DNA of 8,157 nucleotides from assembly GCA_015232165.1 (NCBI GenBank), contig JADGAE010000075.1, positions 1-8,157 of the forward strand, given 5' to 3'. The translations under genes were made by a program, and so were the position numbers. Positions 1 to 5,047 of this stretch are shown here, in pieces (the first letter of the stretch is position 1; each line of letters starts with the position of its first letter). Source of the DNA: Nitrospirota bacterium (GTDB taxonomy: Bacteria; Nitrospirota; Thermodesulfovibrionia; Thermodesulfovibrionales; Magnetobacteriaceae). The notes under the pieces were generated by a model, which was given only the letters and a program-made list of their open reading frames with translations, was not told where the DNA came from and searched no databases.

Positions 1-26
1 GGGACGGAGTCCCCATTCTTTTCTTT
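1..26 (+). terminator. Hairpin plus T-rich tract upstream of the YtxH operon
   Basis: GGGAC / GTCCC pairs across a GGA loop, then 9 of 11 bases at 16-26 are T. The stem may be longer beyond the window edge. It would stop transcription entering from the left before the promoter at 74-103. It is the reverse-read head of repeat copy E. Confidence 0.4.
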
Positions 27-28
27 GA
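1..28 (-). repeat. GC-rich dispersed repeat, copy E (cut by window edge)
   Basis: Read on the minus strand this is an A-rich stretch (CAAAGAAAAGAA) followed by TGGGGACTCCGTCCC. That is the head-plus-hairpin layout of the repeats at 2665, 4667, 4925 and 8094. Only the head end lies inside the window. On the plus strand it forms a perfect 5-bp stem (1-5 with 9-13) with a GGA loop and a T-rich tract at 16-26. Assignment to the family rests on layout and partial similarity, not identity. Confidence 0.5.
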
Positions 29-55
29 CGCAACAACCCATGACTTTCTTATGCA

Positions 56-67
56 CCCGTATACGGG
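56..67. promoter_or_regulatory. 12-bp perfect palindrome, possible operator
   Basis: CCCGTATACGGG is a perfect 12-bp dyad ending 6 bp before the -35 hexamer of the promoter at 74-103. The position suits an activator or repressor site. No regulator gene is nearby and only one copy is visible, so a function is inferred from position alone. Confidence 0.3.
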
Positions 68-73
68 ACGCTA

Positions 74-103
74 TTGACAGCACTAAATAACTTATGTTAT
101 ATT
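74..103 (+). promoter_or_regulatory. Sigma-70-type promoter for the YtxH/DUF948 operon
   Basis: A perfect TTGACA (-35, 74-79) is followed after 18 bp by TATATT (-10, 98-103), preceded by TG at 95-96 as an extended -10. Transcription would start near 110, leaving a leader of about 55 nt before the ATG at 165. This is the best promoter match in the window. Confidence 0.7.
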
Positions 104-150
104 TGATTTATGGTGTTAAGTGGTCAATAGAGATAAACAGTTAAGCTATA

Positions 151-157
151 GGGAGGA
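151..157 (+). promoter_or_regulatory. Ribosome binding site deciding the start of the first YtxH gene
   Basis: GGGAGGA lies 7 nt before the ATG at 165. It falls inside the reading frame that begins with GTG at 120, which has no comparable site. It therefore argues for the internal ATG as the true start. Confidence 0.75.
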
Positions 158-164
158 TTACCAT

Positions 165-464
165 ATGGCAGGGGAAGAGGAAGGGATCAAAAAGCTAAAG
201 CGTTATGTAATGCTGGGATCGTTCTTGGGTGGCTTGATTGGGGCAACGATAGCCGTGCTGGTGCTTCCGCAGTCACCGGAGGATAGAAAGAAGACAATCC
301 ACGACATCCAGAAGGACTTGTACAAGCCTGTGAAGGTGAAGTTCAACGAACTCGTCGAGCACGTAGGCAACTCGCTCATAAAGGCCGTTGACGAGGCCGC
401 CAAGAAAGTAGCAAACGGCAAGATGAGACCCGAAGATGACTCGGACGATGAATACGGCTCTTAA
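165..464 (+). CDS. YtxH-like small membrane protein
   Basis: A 99-residue protein with one predicted membrane segment at about residues 15-35 (hydrophobic, rich in Gly and Ala). The segment ends in LPQSPEDRKK, matching the YtxH/gas-vesicle-protein-like layout of a glycine-zipper-like membrane helix followed by a Pro-containing basic turn and an amphipathic helix. Residues 38-85 are charged and probably helical, and the tail (88-99) is very acidic. I chose the ATG at 165 because GGGAGGA sits 7 nt upstream; GTG at 120 in the same frame would add 15 residues without a clear ribosome site. It is first in an operon with a DUF948-like and a second YtxH-like gene. YtxH proteins are linked to envelope or general stress in Bacillus. 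Their molecular function is unknown, and no enzyme motif is visible. Confidence 0.75.
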   Translation: MAGEEEGIKKLKRYVMLGSFLGGLIGATIAVLVLPQSPEDRKKTIHDIQKDLYKPVKVKFNELVEHVGNSLIKAVDEAAKKVANGKMRPEDDSDDEYGS

Positions 465-547
465 AAAGGAAATAGCGCCGGTGCTAAAGATAATGCCAAA
501 GATGACGCCGGCAACAGTATTAATTATCAGAGGGTGCATGGTGCATA

Positions 548-943
548 GTGAGTGTTAATTTCTATCTGCTTCTACTTCTAACAGTGCTTGTTATTTTCAT
601 AATACCGATATTGATCCAGATAAGCCGAATGCTGGGGTCGGTAACGGACCTGCTAAAGACAGCCAATGAATCCGTAAAGCTGATGGTAGGCGAACTTGCC
701 AGGACATTAGAAAACGCAAACAGGGTCATAGCAACGGTCAACGGGATAATAGAAAATGCCAGGGAGTTGGGTTCGGCATTTAAGGGCCTGAGCGAGGGAG
801 CCAGTAAGTTGGGTGAAACACTCAGGGATTCCGGTTCGTACATCACGGGATTGTTGAGTCAAATTACGGGTTTTGTATCATCATTAAAAACAACTCTTAG
901 TGTCTTGACTAAGGGATTATTGAAAAAAGGAGGACAAGGATGA
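548..943 (+). CDS. DUF948-like single-pass membrane coiled-coil protein
   Basis: A 131-residue protein with an N-terminal membrane segment at residues 4-26 and almost no residues before it. A long amphipathic helical region (27-95) follows, containing TLENANRVIATVNGIIENARELG, typical of DUF948 proteins. The C-terminal 30 residues are Ser/Leu/Lys-rich and end in KKGG. The start is GTG. The nearest purine-rich site (CAGAGGG, 528-534) is 13 nt upstream, longer than usual, so coupling to upstream translation is possible. The gene overlaps the next by 4 nt (ATGA). DUF948 and YtxH genes often occur side by side, and both are probably scaffold-like envelope proteins. No catalytic residues are seen. 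Confidence 0.75.
   Translation: MSVNFYLLLLLTVLVIFIIPILIQISRMLGSVTDLLKTANESVKLMVGELARTLENANRVIATVNGIIENARELGSAFKGLSEGASKLGETLRDSGSYITGLLSQITGFVSSLKTTLSVLTKGLLKKGGQG
926..934 (+). promoter_or_regulatory. Strong ribosome binding site for the second YtxH gene
   Basis: AAAGGAGGA lies 5 nt before the ATG at 940, inside the end of the DUF948 gene. It is the strongest Shine-Dalgarno match in the window. It suggests the third gene is translated well and independently of the ATGA overlap. Confidence 0.75.
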
Positions 944-1389
944 CAAAGACCAATGAAGAAGAGGGTGGCACTACGGGAACGCTTCTTGCGATTACAATGG
1001 TAATAGGCAGCTTGTTGGGAGCAGCCGGAGGGTTGCTGTTGGCACCTCAACCGGGCAAACAGACCCGCGACAAGCTCCGTGCCGCGTATGACGACGTCTC
1101 CCATACCGTAAGCGACTTCCTTAAGAAGTATGAAGGTAGCGTACCTGAATTCCTGACAAAGGTTAAGGATGAGTTGCAAGACGTACCCGAACAGGTTAGG
1201 ACGGAACTAACGAGCATAGCTAAAGACACCGGAGAGACTATCACTAAGGTTAGAGAACTCGGGTCGGTCTACCTCAAGGACGTCTCAAAGACGATAGTTA
1301 CCACCTTTGATGAAGGCAAACAGACGCTTGCTTCAACACTGGAAGAAGGTAAAAAACTGCTTGGTAAGAAAACTGACGAGGAGGTATAA
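940..1389 (+). CDS. YtxH domain-containing protein
   Basis: A 149-residue protein with a hydrophilic start (1-12) and one membrane segment (about 13-35) running into GLLLAPQPGKQTRDKL. This is the family signature (LLxAPxxGxxTRxKL). The rest (45-149) is predicted helical and highly charged, with a near-repeat of DEGKQTLASTL and EEGKKLL at 124-141 that recalls LEA/apolipoprotein-like amphipathic repeats. The ATG overlaps the TGA of the DUF948 gene. It closes the three-gene unit, and the hairpin at 1448-1488 follows. The likely role is envelope-associated and structural or stress-related; the family has no defined biochemical activity. Confidence 0.85.
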   Translation: MTKTNEEEGGTTGTLLAITMVIGSLLGAAGGLLLAPQPGKQTRDKLRAAYDDVSHTVSDFLKKYEGSVPEFLTKVKDELQDVPEQVRTELTSIAKDTGETITKVRELGSVYLKDVSKTIVTTFDEGKQTLASTLEEGKKLLGKKTDEEV

Positions 1390-1447
1390 CACTGCCGTCG
1401 GGGCCTTAATAGGCAATTACCACACGCGTCCGCCACATACCCCAAGG

Positions 1448-1488
1448 ATAATACTATACTGGTAAAAGTCTTACTAGTATAGTATTAT
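1448..1488. terminator. AT-rich hairpin between convergent genes
   Basis: Arms 1448-1465 and 1471-1488 pair over 18 bp with one G-T wobble (1461/1475) and a 5-nt loop. It lies 59 bp after the YtxH stop and 29 bp from the two-CW stop, where a shared bidirectional terminator is expected. The following T-tract is weak on the plus strand (TTTTATAT after GG) and absent on the minus strand. Ordinary intrinsic termination is therefore likely but not certain. Confidence 0.6.
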
Positions 1489-1516
1489 GGTTTTATATGG
1501 GAGGTGGTCTTATGCG

Positions 1517-2299
1517 TTATTTTTTGACAATTTTCACTAGCGGATCGAAGTATCCTGTGACTTGACGGCGAACAGCCTTTAGCATTGTTTTTGCTACGGT
1601 GCTGAATGCGCGCGTCCTTGGGTGGTTTGCAATGGCGTCAATTACCATGAGCTCATCGACGAGGTCTTCCTTACACAAACGCTTACTACCCTCGAGCATA
1701 CTTACCGACGGACACATGCTCACCCATCCTATAAGCAGGCTAATCAACAGAGAGTTTACCTCAAAGCTATCGTCAAAGGCAGTGTGCTTGCTCTTTTCAT
1801 AGATATGCTTTATGAACCCCGGCTCCTTAAACACCTTGGCCTTTTCCTCTTCTTTTGACTTCTTCATAAATTGTATGGCGCTCTGATACTCCGTCTCCTG
1901 GTTTATAACAAGCTGATGAAAGCTACAGGTAGTACAGTTTTTTATCTTAGCCGCAAGCCCGCCCTTGTTATCCGCATCGGCAAGGGGCACTGCCACGGCC
2001 CAACACGCCCTGCCGGCATTTGTACCACCATGTAGGCCGTCAAATGCCTCGGCCTTTGTAACGGGACAGACGCCGAACCTGTCCGCGTTCTTTCCCCCCG
2101 GCTGCCTACCGCACAACTTGTACTCCCAGCAATTCTGCTTGTCCTGTCGCAGAGGTAGTATATCGGGTATCTCAATCCTATGTTGGACTATTGTTATGGT
2201 CTCTTGTCCGGTTTCTTCTACGGTCTCTTTTACAGGTTTACCGTTATCTCTTTCTTCTACGGCTATGCCGCCATCTTCCTTGTAATGTTCGTCATCCAT
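1517..2299 (-). CDS. Two-CW domain-containing cysteine protein
   Basis: A 260-residue soluble-looking protein without a signal peptide. Residues 56-131 carry the two-CW layout: NCWEYKLCGR (C57, C63), VCP (C78), GRACW (C99) and NCTTCSFHQLV (C122, C125), with GLHGGTNAGR between. These cysteines probably bind a metal or Fe-S centre. Family members that I recall usually have one more Cys after the second CW (in a GTxC motif). Here that place reads VPLADADNKGG, so one ligand seems missing. Residues 1-50 are acidic and low in complexity. Residues 140-260 form an unassigned helical domain with C196 and C209 and a hydrophobic stretch at about 181-199. The ATG at 2299 has AAGGGGG 5 nt upstream. It is a lone gene, convergent with the YtxH operon. 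The family's function is unknown; sensing or regulation is a guess. Confidence 0.8.
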   Translation of the reverse strand: MDDEHYKEDGGIAVEERDNGKPVKETVEETGQETITIVQHRIEIPDILPLRQDKQNCWEYKLCGRQPGGKNADRFGVCPVTKAEAFDGLHGGTNAGRACWAVAVPLADADNKGGLAAKIKNCTTCSFHQLVINQETEYQSAIQFMKKSKEEEKAKVFKEPGFIKHIYEKSKHTAFDDSFEVNSLLISLLIGWVSMCPSVSMLEGSKRLCKEDLVDELMVIDAIANHPRTRAFSTVAKTMLKAVRRQVTGYFDPLVKIVKK

Positions 2300-2304
2300 C
2301 CATA

Positions 2305-2311
2305 CCCCCTT
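2305..2311 (-). promoter_or_regulatory. Ribosome binding site of the two-CW gene
   Basis: On the minus strand AAGGGGG is followed by 5 nt and then ATG. Three ATGs lie close together here (first bases at 2303, 2299 and 2295), but only the one at 2299 opens the long frame. Confidence 0.6.
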
Positions 2312-2494
2312 GGGCTTTTATCAAAAGCACATAATTTTTTCCCGCATTTATATTCTCACTGTCCAGCGTTAAAGACTGTTACCATCCATCCTAATTTTAG
2401 AGTAACACGTCATTTAATAAGTTGTCAAACGGTACATAAGAAAGGGCAATCGCATTTGAAAAATTGGCGCGTTGTCAATACTCGACCTTAAGTG

Positions 2495-2619
2495 ATTGTC
2501 TGAACCAGGATTACACAGATGAAAGGATTTACAGGATTGATTTACAAGAAAAAGATTGAGGCATGCCTTTAACCTAATCCTGATAATCTCTTAATCCGTT
2601 AAATCGTGGTTCAGACAAT
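2495..2619. repeat. 125-bp palindromic MITE-like element
   Basis: Terminal inverted repeats ATTGTCTGAACCA (2495-2507) and TGGTTCAGACAAT (2607-2619) are perfect over 13 bp. The interior continues as an imperfect palindrome built of GGATT/AATCC units (left arm GGATTTACAGGATT, right arm AATCCTGATAATC). The whole element could fold into one long hairpin. It has no coding capacity. Similar TCTGAACC...GGATT elements are, from memory, widespread between genes in environmental bacterial genomes. No target-site duplication is evident. Confidence 0.7.
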
Positions 2620-2664
2620 TTTCGTATCTTCTTTATATTTCATTGTAACTATACTTTAAGGCAA

Positions 2665-2733
2665 GTAAAGAAGGGAGGCGGCTCCGCCCCTCCCTCAGAC
2701 CCACCCCGCAAGGGGGCCGGCACCCTTGACCCC
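2665..2733 (+). repeat. GC-rich dispersed repeat, copy A
   Basis: In order: an A-rich head (GTAAAGAAGG), hairpin 1 (GGGAGG 2673-2678 with CCTCCC 2689-2694, core GGCGGCTCCGCC), hairpin 2 with a GNRA-type loop (CCCC 2704-2707, GCAA 2708-2711, GGGG 2712-2715) and the tail CCCTTGACCCC (2723-2733). The same order and tail occur in copy B and, inverted, in copy C. Read on the minus strand, hairpin 1 runs into TTCTTTACTT, which is terminator-like. Confidence 0.7.
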
Positions 2734-2840
2734 TTTACAAGAATTTTACCATGCTTTTTAAAGAGGATACCAAATCTTCCGGTCAAATGCGATTGCCCTG
2801 ACCCACATTAAGAAAGTCAGTGGATTTTACCCAAAGACTA

Positions 2841-2849
2841 TGCTATACT
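2841..2849 (+). promoter_or_regulatory. Extended -10 promoter giving a probably leaderless MOSC mRNA
   Basis: TGCTATACT is an extended -10 (TGn plus TATACT, 2844-2849). The ATG of the MOSC gene begins at 2857, 8 nt after the last base of the hexamer, which is where transcription should start. No Shine-Dalgarno sequence precedes the ATG (ACTATGCTATACTATTTACT), consistent with a leaderless message. The -35 region is poor (no TTGACA-like hexamer 16-18 bp upstream), as is common with extended -10 promoters. Confidence 0.55.
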
Positions 2850-2856
2850 ATTTACT

Positions 2857-3327
2857 ATGGTAAACAAGACAGGTAAGGTTGTATCGATCAACACTAGCGA
2901 AGATAAGGGCCGGAGGAAAAAACCTGTAAAGCGGGCCAACTTGCTCAAGGACTATGGCATTGAAGGAGACGCCCACGCCTCCGGCAAGTGGCACAGGCAG
3001 GTCAGCCTGCTTGCCATAGAGAGCATCAGGAAGATGCAGGATGCGGGGCTGGACGTCACATGCGGTGATTTCGCCGAAAACATAACAACCGAAGGACTCG
3101 AACTCAAGACTCTCCCCATTGGCACCTTGATTAGCCTTGGGGGTTCCATAGAGGCAGAGGTCACACAGATCGGCAAAGAGTGCCACAGTAAATGCGAAAT
3201 ATTTTACCAGGCAGGACAGTGCGTTATGCCCGAGGAGGGGATATTTGTCCGTATCCTCAGGGGTGGAACGCTCCTTCCGGGCGATGCCATAGAGATACAT
3301 GAACCCGGGGGCCATGAATCCAAGTAA
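2857..3327 (+). CDS. MOSC domain protein
   Basis: A 156-residue single MOSC (Mo-cofactor sulfurase C-terminal) domain. Family features in order: GxVxxI start (6-11), KRANLLKDYGIEGDAH (25-40), WHRQVSLL (45-52), CGDFAENITTEGL (69-81) with the conserved Cys69, LPIGT (86-90) and EEGIFVRILRGGTLLPGDAIEI (127-147). There are further cysteines at 109, 113 and 122. Stand-alone MOSC proteins are thought to bind or transfer sulfur or metal-sulfur groups for molybdenum or tungsten cofactors, with the conserved Cys as a candidate persulfide carrier. No signal peptide is seen, so it is cytoplasmic. It opens an operon with moaB and a ccdA-type gene; its end overlaps the next gene. The ATG has no ribosome site and lies at the predicted transcription start. 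Confidence 0.88.
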   Translation: MVNKTGKVVSINTSEDKGRRKKPVKRANLLKDYGIEGDAHASGKWHRQVSLLAIESIRKMQDAGLDVTCGDFAENITTEGLELKTLPIGTLISLGGSIEAEVTQIGKECHSKCEIFYQAGQCVMPEEGIFVRILRGGTLLPGDAIEIHEPGGHESK

Positions 3328-3811
3328 TATAACGGCGGCGGTTGTCACGATCAGCGATAAGGGTGCAGGCGGACAGAGGGTTGATGAGAGCGGCCCTGTG
3401 GCAGTTGAACTCCTGAGGGGGATCGGCTGTGAGGTGCTCCACTGTGATATCGTGCCCGATGAGCGCGATATCATCCGGCAGACCCTGATTGGACTCTCAG
3501 AAAAGGTAGACCTCATCATAACCAACGGTGGCACGGGACTGTCTCCAAGGGACGTGACCCCCGAGGCAACACTCGATGTCATTGACCGAGAGATACCCGG
3601 CATAGCCGAGCAGATGAGGGCAGAGGGAATGAGGTTCACCAGACGCTCTATGCTCTCGCGCGGTGTGGCAGGCGTGCGTGGTACAACCCTGATAATCAAC
3701 CTCCCCGGCTCACCCAAGGCCGTGAGAGAGAATCTGCGCGTGGTGATGGACGTAATCGCACACGCAGTTGAAAAAATAAAGGGCGGGATGGCTGATTGCG
3801 CCAGGAATTGA
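3314..3811 (+). CDS. moaB: Molybdopterin adenylyltransferase family protein (MoaB/Mog)
   Basis: A 165-residue protein of the MoaB/MogA family, which activates molybdopterin by adenylylation with ATP before metal insertion. Visible motifs, numbered from this start: TISDKGAGGQ (12-21), DESGP (24-28), ITNGGTGLSPRDVTPEAT (69-86) with the conserved GGTG and the Asp of SPRD, LSRGVAGVRG (114-123) and NLPGSPKAV (129-137). Length is normal for the family. An alternative ATG at 3299 adds five residues. I prefer 3314 because GGGGG precedes it closely and family members usually begin just before the first beta strand. Either start overlaps the MOSC gene (14 or 29 nt), so translation is probably coupled. 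MoaB versus MogA cannot be settled by eye. Confidence 0.9.
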   Translation: MNPSNITAAVVTISDKGAGGQRVDESGPVAVELLRGIGCEVLHCDIVPDERDIIRQTLIGLSEKVDLIITNGGTGLSPRDVTPEATLDVIDREIPGIAEQMRAEGMRFTRRSMLSRGVAGVRGTTLIINLPGSPKAVRENLRVVMDVIAHAVEKIKGGMADCARN

Positions 3812-3818
3812 CGAATCC

Positions 3819-4583
3819 GTGACGACCGAGATATCATATCCGCTTGCCTTTGCAGCCGGAGTGCTTTCCTTTGTATCACCGTGTGTGTTACCGATATTCC
3901 CCAGCTATCTGTCCTTTATCACCGGCCTCACGTTTGAGACCCTTACGGGCAATCCCGGCATGGTGGGTGCAACTCTGGGCAGGCGGCATGTACTTGTCAC
4001 CACGCTGGCGAACTCGCTGGTATTTGTTGCCGGGTTTAGTTCGATCTTCATGGCACTGGGAGCTTCGTCATCGTTGCTAGGCGGCTTCTTTTTGGAACAT
4101 CAGAGGTGGATACGTATGTTGGGTGGGGGCGTCGTTATATTGTTTGGATTATTTATTGCAGGATTCCTCAAGATGGACTTCCTGTTGAGAGAAAAGAGGC
4201 TGCACATCAGCAACAAACCAGCCAATCTGCTGGGGACATATTTTGTCGGCATGGCCTTTGCCTCCGGATGGACACCCTGCATCGGGCCAATCCTTGGCAC
4301 CATCCTCCTGTACTCGGCAAATGTCAACTCAACCGATTCTACGGTCTCCGCAACTTATGGGCTAAAACTCCTGGCGGTCTATTCCGTTGGTCTGGGGATA
4401 CCCTTTGTTGCCTCCGCCCTGGCCATAAACACCTTCTTGTCGTTTTCAAGAAAACTGCTCAGGCACATGCCCGCGATAGTAAGAGTCAGCGGCGTTGTCT
4501 TAATCCTCTTTGGAGTGCTGCTGCTGACCGATAACTTCAAGCTGCTGTCAACCGTAGTACCAGACCTCGGGATCAAGATGTAG
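3819..4583 (+). CDS. ccdA: CcdA-type cytochrome c biogenesis / thiol reductant transporter
   Basis: A 254-residue integral membrane protein of the CcdA/DsbD-beta family, with six predicted membrane segments (about 8-34, 57-80, 97-118, 138-167, 183-206, 219-237). It has only two cysteines, C22 in SFVSPCVLP and C154 in GWTPCIGP, the paired residues that pass electrons from cytoplasmic thioredoxin to periplasmic thiol proteins. No thioredoxin domain is fused, so a periplasmic partner must be encoded elsewhere. It starts with GTG 7 nt after the moaB stop; AGGA at 3803-3806 is a weak, slightly distant ribosome site. As third gene of the MOSC-moaB unit it ties Mo-cofactor supply to maturation of exported cytochromes or other thiol proteins. 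No terminator is obvious downstream until the repeats. Confidence 0.92.
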   Translation: MTTEISYPLAFAAGVLSFVSPCVLPIFPSYLSFITGLTFETLTGNPGMVGATLGRRHVLVTTLANSLVFVAGFSSIFMALGASSSLLGGFFLEHQRWIRMLGGGVVILFGLFIAGFLKMDFLLREKRLHISNKPANLLGTYFVGMAFASGWTPCIGPILGTILLYSANVNSTDSTVSATYGLKLLAVYSVGLGIPFVASALAINTFLSFSRKLLRHMPAIVRVSGVVLILFGVLLLTDNFKLLSTVVPDLGIKM

Positions 4584-4666
4584 AAAAGAGACAGCTATAA
4601 AAAAACTGCGCCATTTACATAATCTTCCGTAAGGTAAAAAGCATACGGTAGCGTCATAGACAAAGT

Positions 4667-4810
4667 TTTATAGCGCGTTTCGAGCGCATGCAATACAAAA
4701 AAAAAAGGAGGGCGGCTCTGCTCGCACAGCGACGTTACCGCGACCCTCCTTGACCTCCCCCGCAAGGGGAGGGGTGAGCCACCCCTGGCACGAAGAAGTC
4801 CCTTGACCCC
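4667..4810 (+). repeat. GC-rich dispersed repeat, copy B
   Basis: The head TTTATAGCGCGTTTCGA (4667-4683) is identical over 17 bp to 8104-8120 in copy D, followed in both by GCATGC, ATACAAA and an A-rich run. Then come hairpin 1 (AAGGAGGG 4705-4712 with CCCTCCTT 4744-4751), hairpin 2 (CCTCCCC 4754-4760 with GGGGAGG 4766-4772, GCAA in the loop), hairpin 3 (AGGGGT 4770-4775 with ACCCCT 4781-4786) and the tail CCCTTGACCCC (4800-4810). Hairpins 2 and 3 share bases 4770-4772, so they exclude each other. Confidence 0.75.
4697..4751 (-). terminator. Intrinsic-type terminator on the minus strand (head of copy B)
   Basis: On the minus strand an 8-bp stem (4744-4751 with 4705-4712) is followed directly by ten T (4697-4706, two of them within the stem). 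The loop is about 31 nt, longer than usual, but contains its own weak pairings. It would stop antisense transcription running into the 3' end of ccdA. Confidence 0.4.
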
Positions 4811-4924
4811 GTAAAAATGCCACTTATTTTGTATTTAATCCAATCGAAACATTCATGAATAGGAGTAATATTCACCCCCGCCGATGAAAATGTATTTTCA
4901 CGGTAACTTAGGATTGAGCATTAT

Positions 4925-5042
4925 GGGGTCAAGGGGCGAGCCGCCCCCGGCTCAGTGGGGGACTGGTCCCCTTGCAGGGGGGATCTGAAGGGGGGGTGCG
5001 GCAACACCCGCCGTGCGGGCGGAGCTGCCCCCTTCTTTCTTC
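4925..5042 (-). repeat. GC-rich dispersed repeat, copy C (inverted)
   Basis: Read on the minus strand: head GAAGAAAGAAGG, GGGGCAGCTCCGCCC, a central hairpin with GCAA in the loop (CCCC 4968-4971 with GGGG 4977-4980 on plus) and the tail CCCCTTGACCCC (4925-4936 on plus). It contains several overlapping stems that exclude each other: GGGGAC/GTCCCC (4958-4963, 4966-4971), GGGTG/CACCC (4994-4998, 5005-5009) and CCCGC/GCGGG (5007-5011, 5015-5019). It lies tail-to-tail with copy B. Confidence 0.7.
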
Positions 5043-5047
5043 GTTTG
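5007..5047 (+). terminator. Terminator-like end of copy C upstream of the nitroreductase gene
   Basis: Plus-strand stems CCCGC/GCGGG (5007-5019) or GGGC/GCCC (5017-5020, 5027-5030) are followed by CCTTCTTTCTTCGTTT. It lies between the ccdA operon and the nitroreductase gene. It could end ccdA read-through and insulate the next gene. Confidence 0.4.

Larger units (their letters stand above)
2443..2799. repeat. 17-bp perfect inverted repeat enclosing 323 bp
   Basis: The left arm 2443-2459 reads AGGGCAATCGCATTTGA, and 2783-2799 is its exact reverse complement. The arms bracket the MITE-like element and repeat copy A. The left arm resembles the head of repeat copy D (GGCAATCACATTT at 8094-8106), and both continue towards a GCGCGTT. 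The arms may therefore be parts of the same dispersed family rather than ends of one mobile unit. No coding capacity lies between them. Confidence 0.6.
2300..2856. other. Gene-free region between divergent genes
   Basis: These 557 bp separate the divergent two-CW and MOSC genes. They hold the 125-bp palindromic element (2495-2619), repeat copy A (2665-2733), a 17-bp inverted repeat enclosing both (2443-2459 and 2783-2799) and the MOSC promoter. The reading frame crossing 2180-2491 on the plus strand is mostly antisense to the two-CW gene and has no protein-like features. No clear promoter for the two-CW gene could be fixed; a TATAAA on the minus strand (2347-2352) lacks a good -35 partner. 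Confidence 0.6.

Noticed and set aside
120..164. GTG start giving a 15-residue longer first YtxH protein.
   Set aside because: The added residues are not part of the domain, and the only good ribosome site serves the ATG at 165.
448..558. A 36-codon plus-strand frame spanning the end of the first YtxH gene and the start of the DUF948 gene.
   Set aside because: No ribosome site, overlaps both neighbours out of frame, and the peptide shows no domain or membrane segment. It might serve translational coupling, but nothing in the sequence supports that directly.
2848..3879. A 343-codon minus-strand frame opposite the MOSC and moaB genes.
   Set aside because: It is the antisense shadow of two well-supported genes, with Ser/Thr/Arg-rich composition and no domain.
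2665..5042. CRISPR array suggested by several similar repeats.
   Set aside because: Copies are 60-145 bp, irregularly spaced, in both orientations and separated by genes; no cas genes are present.
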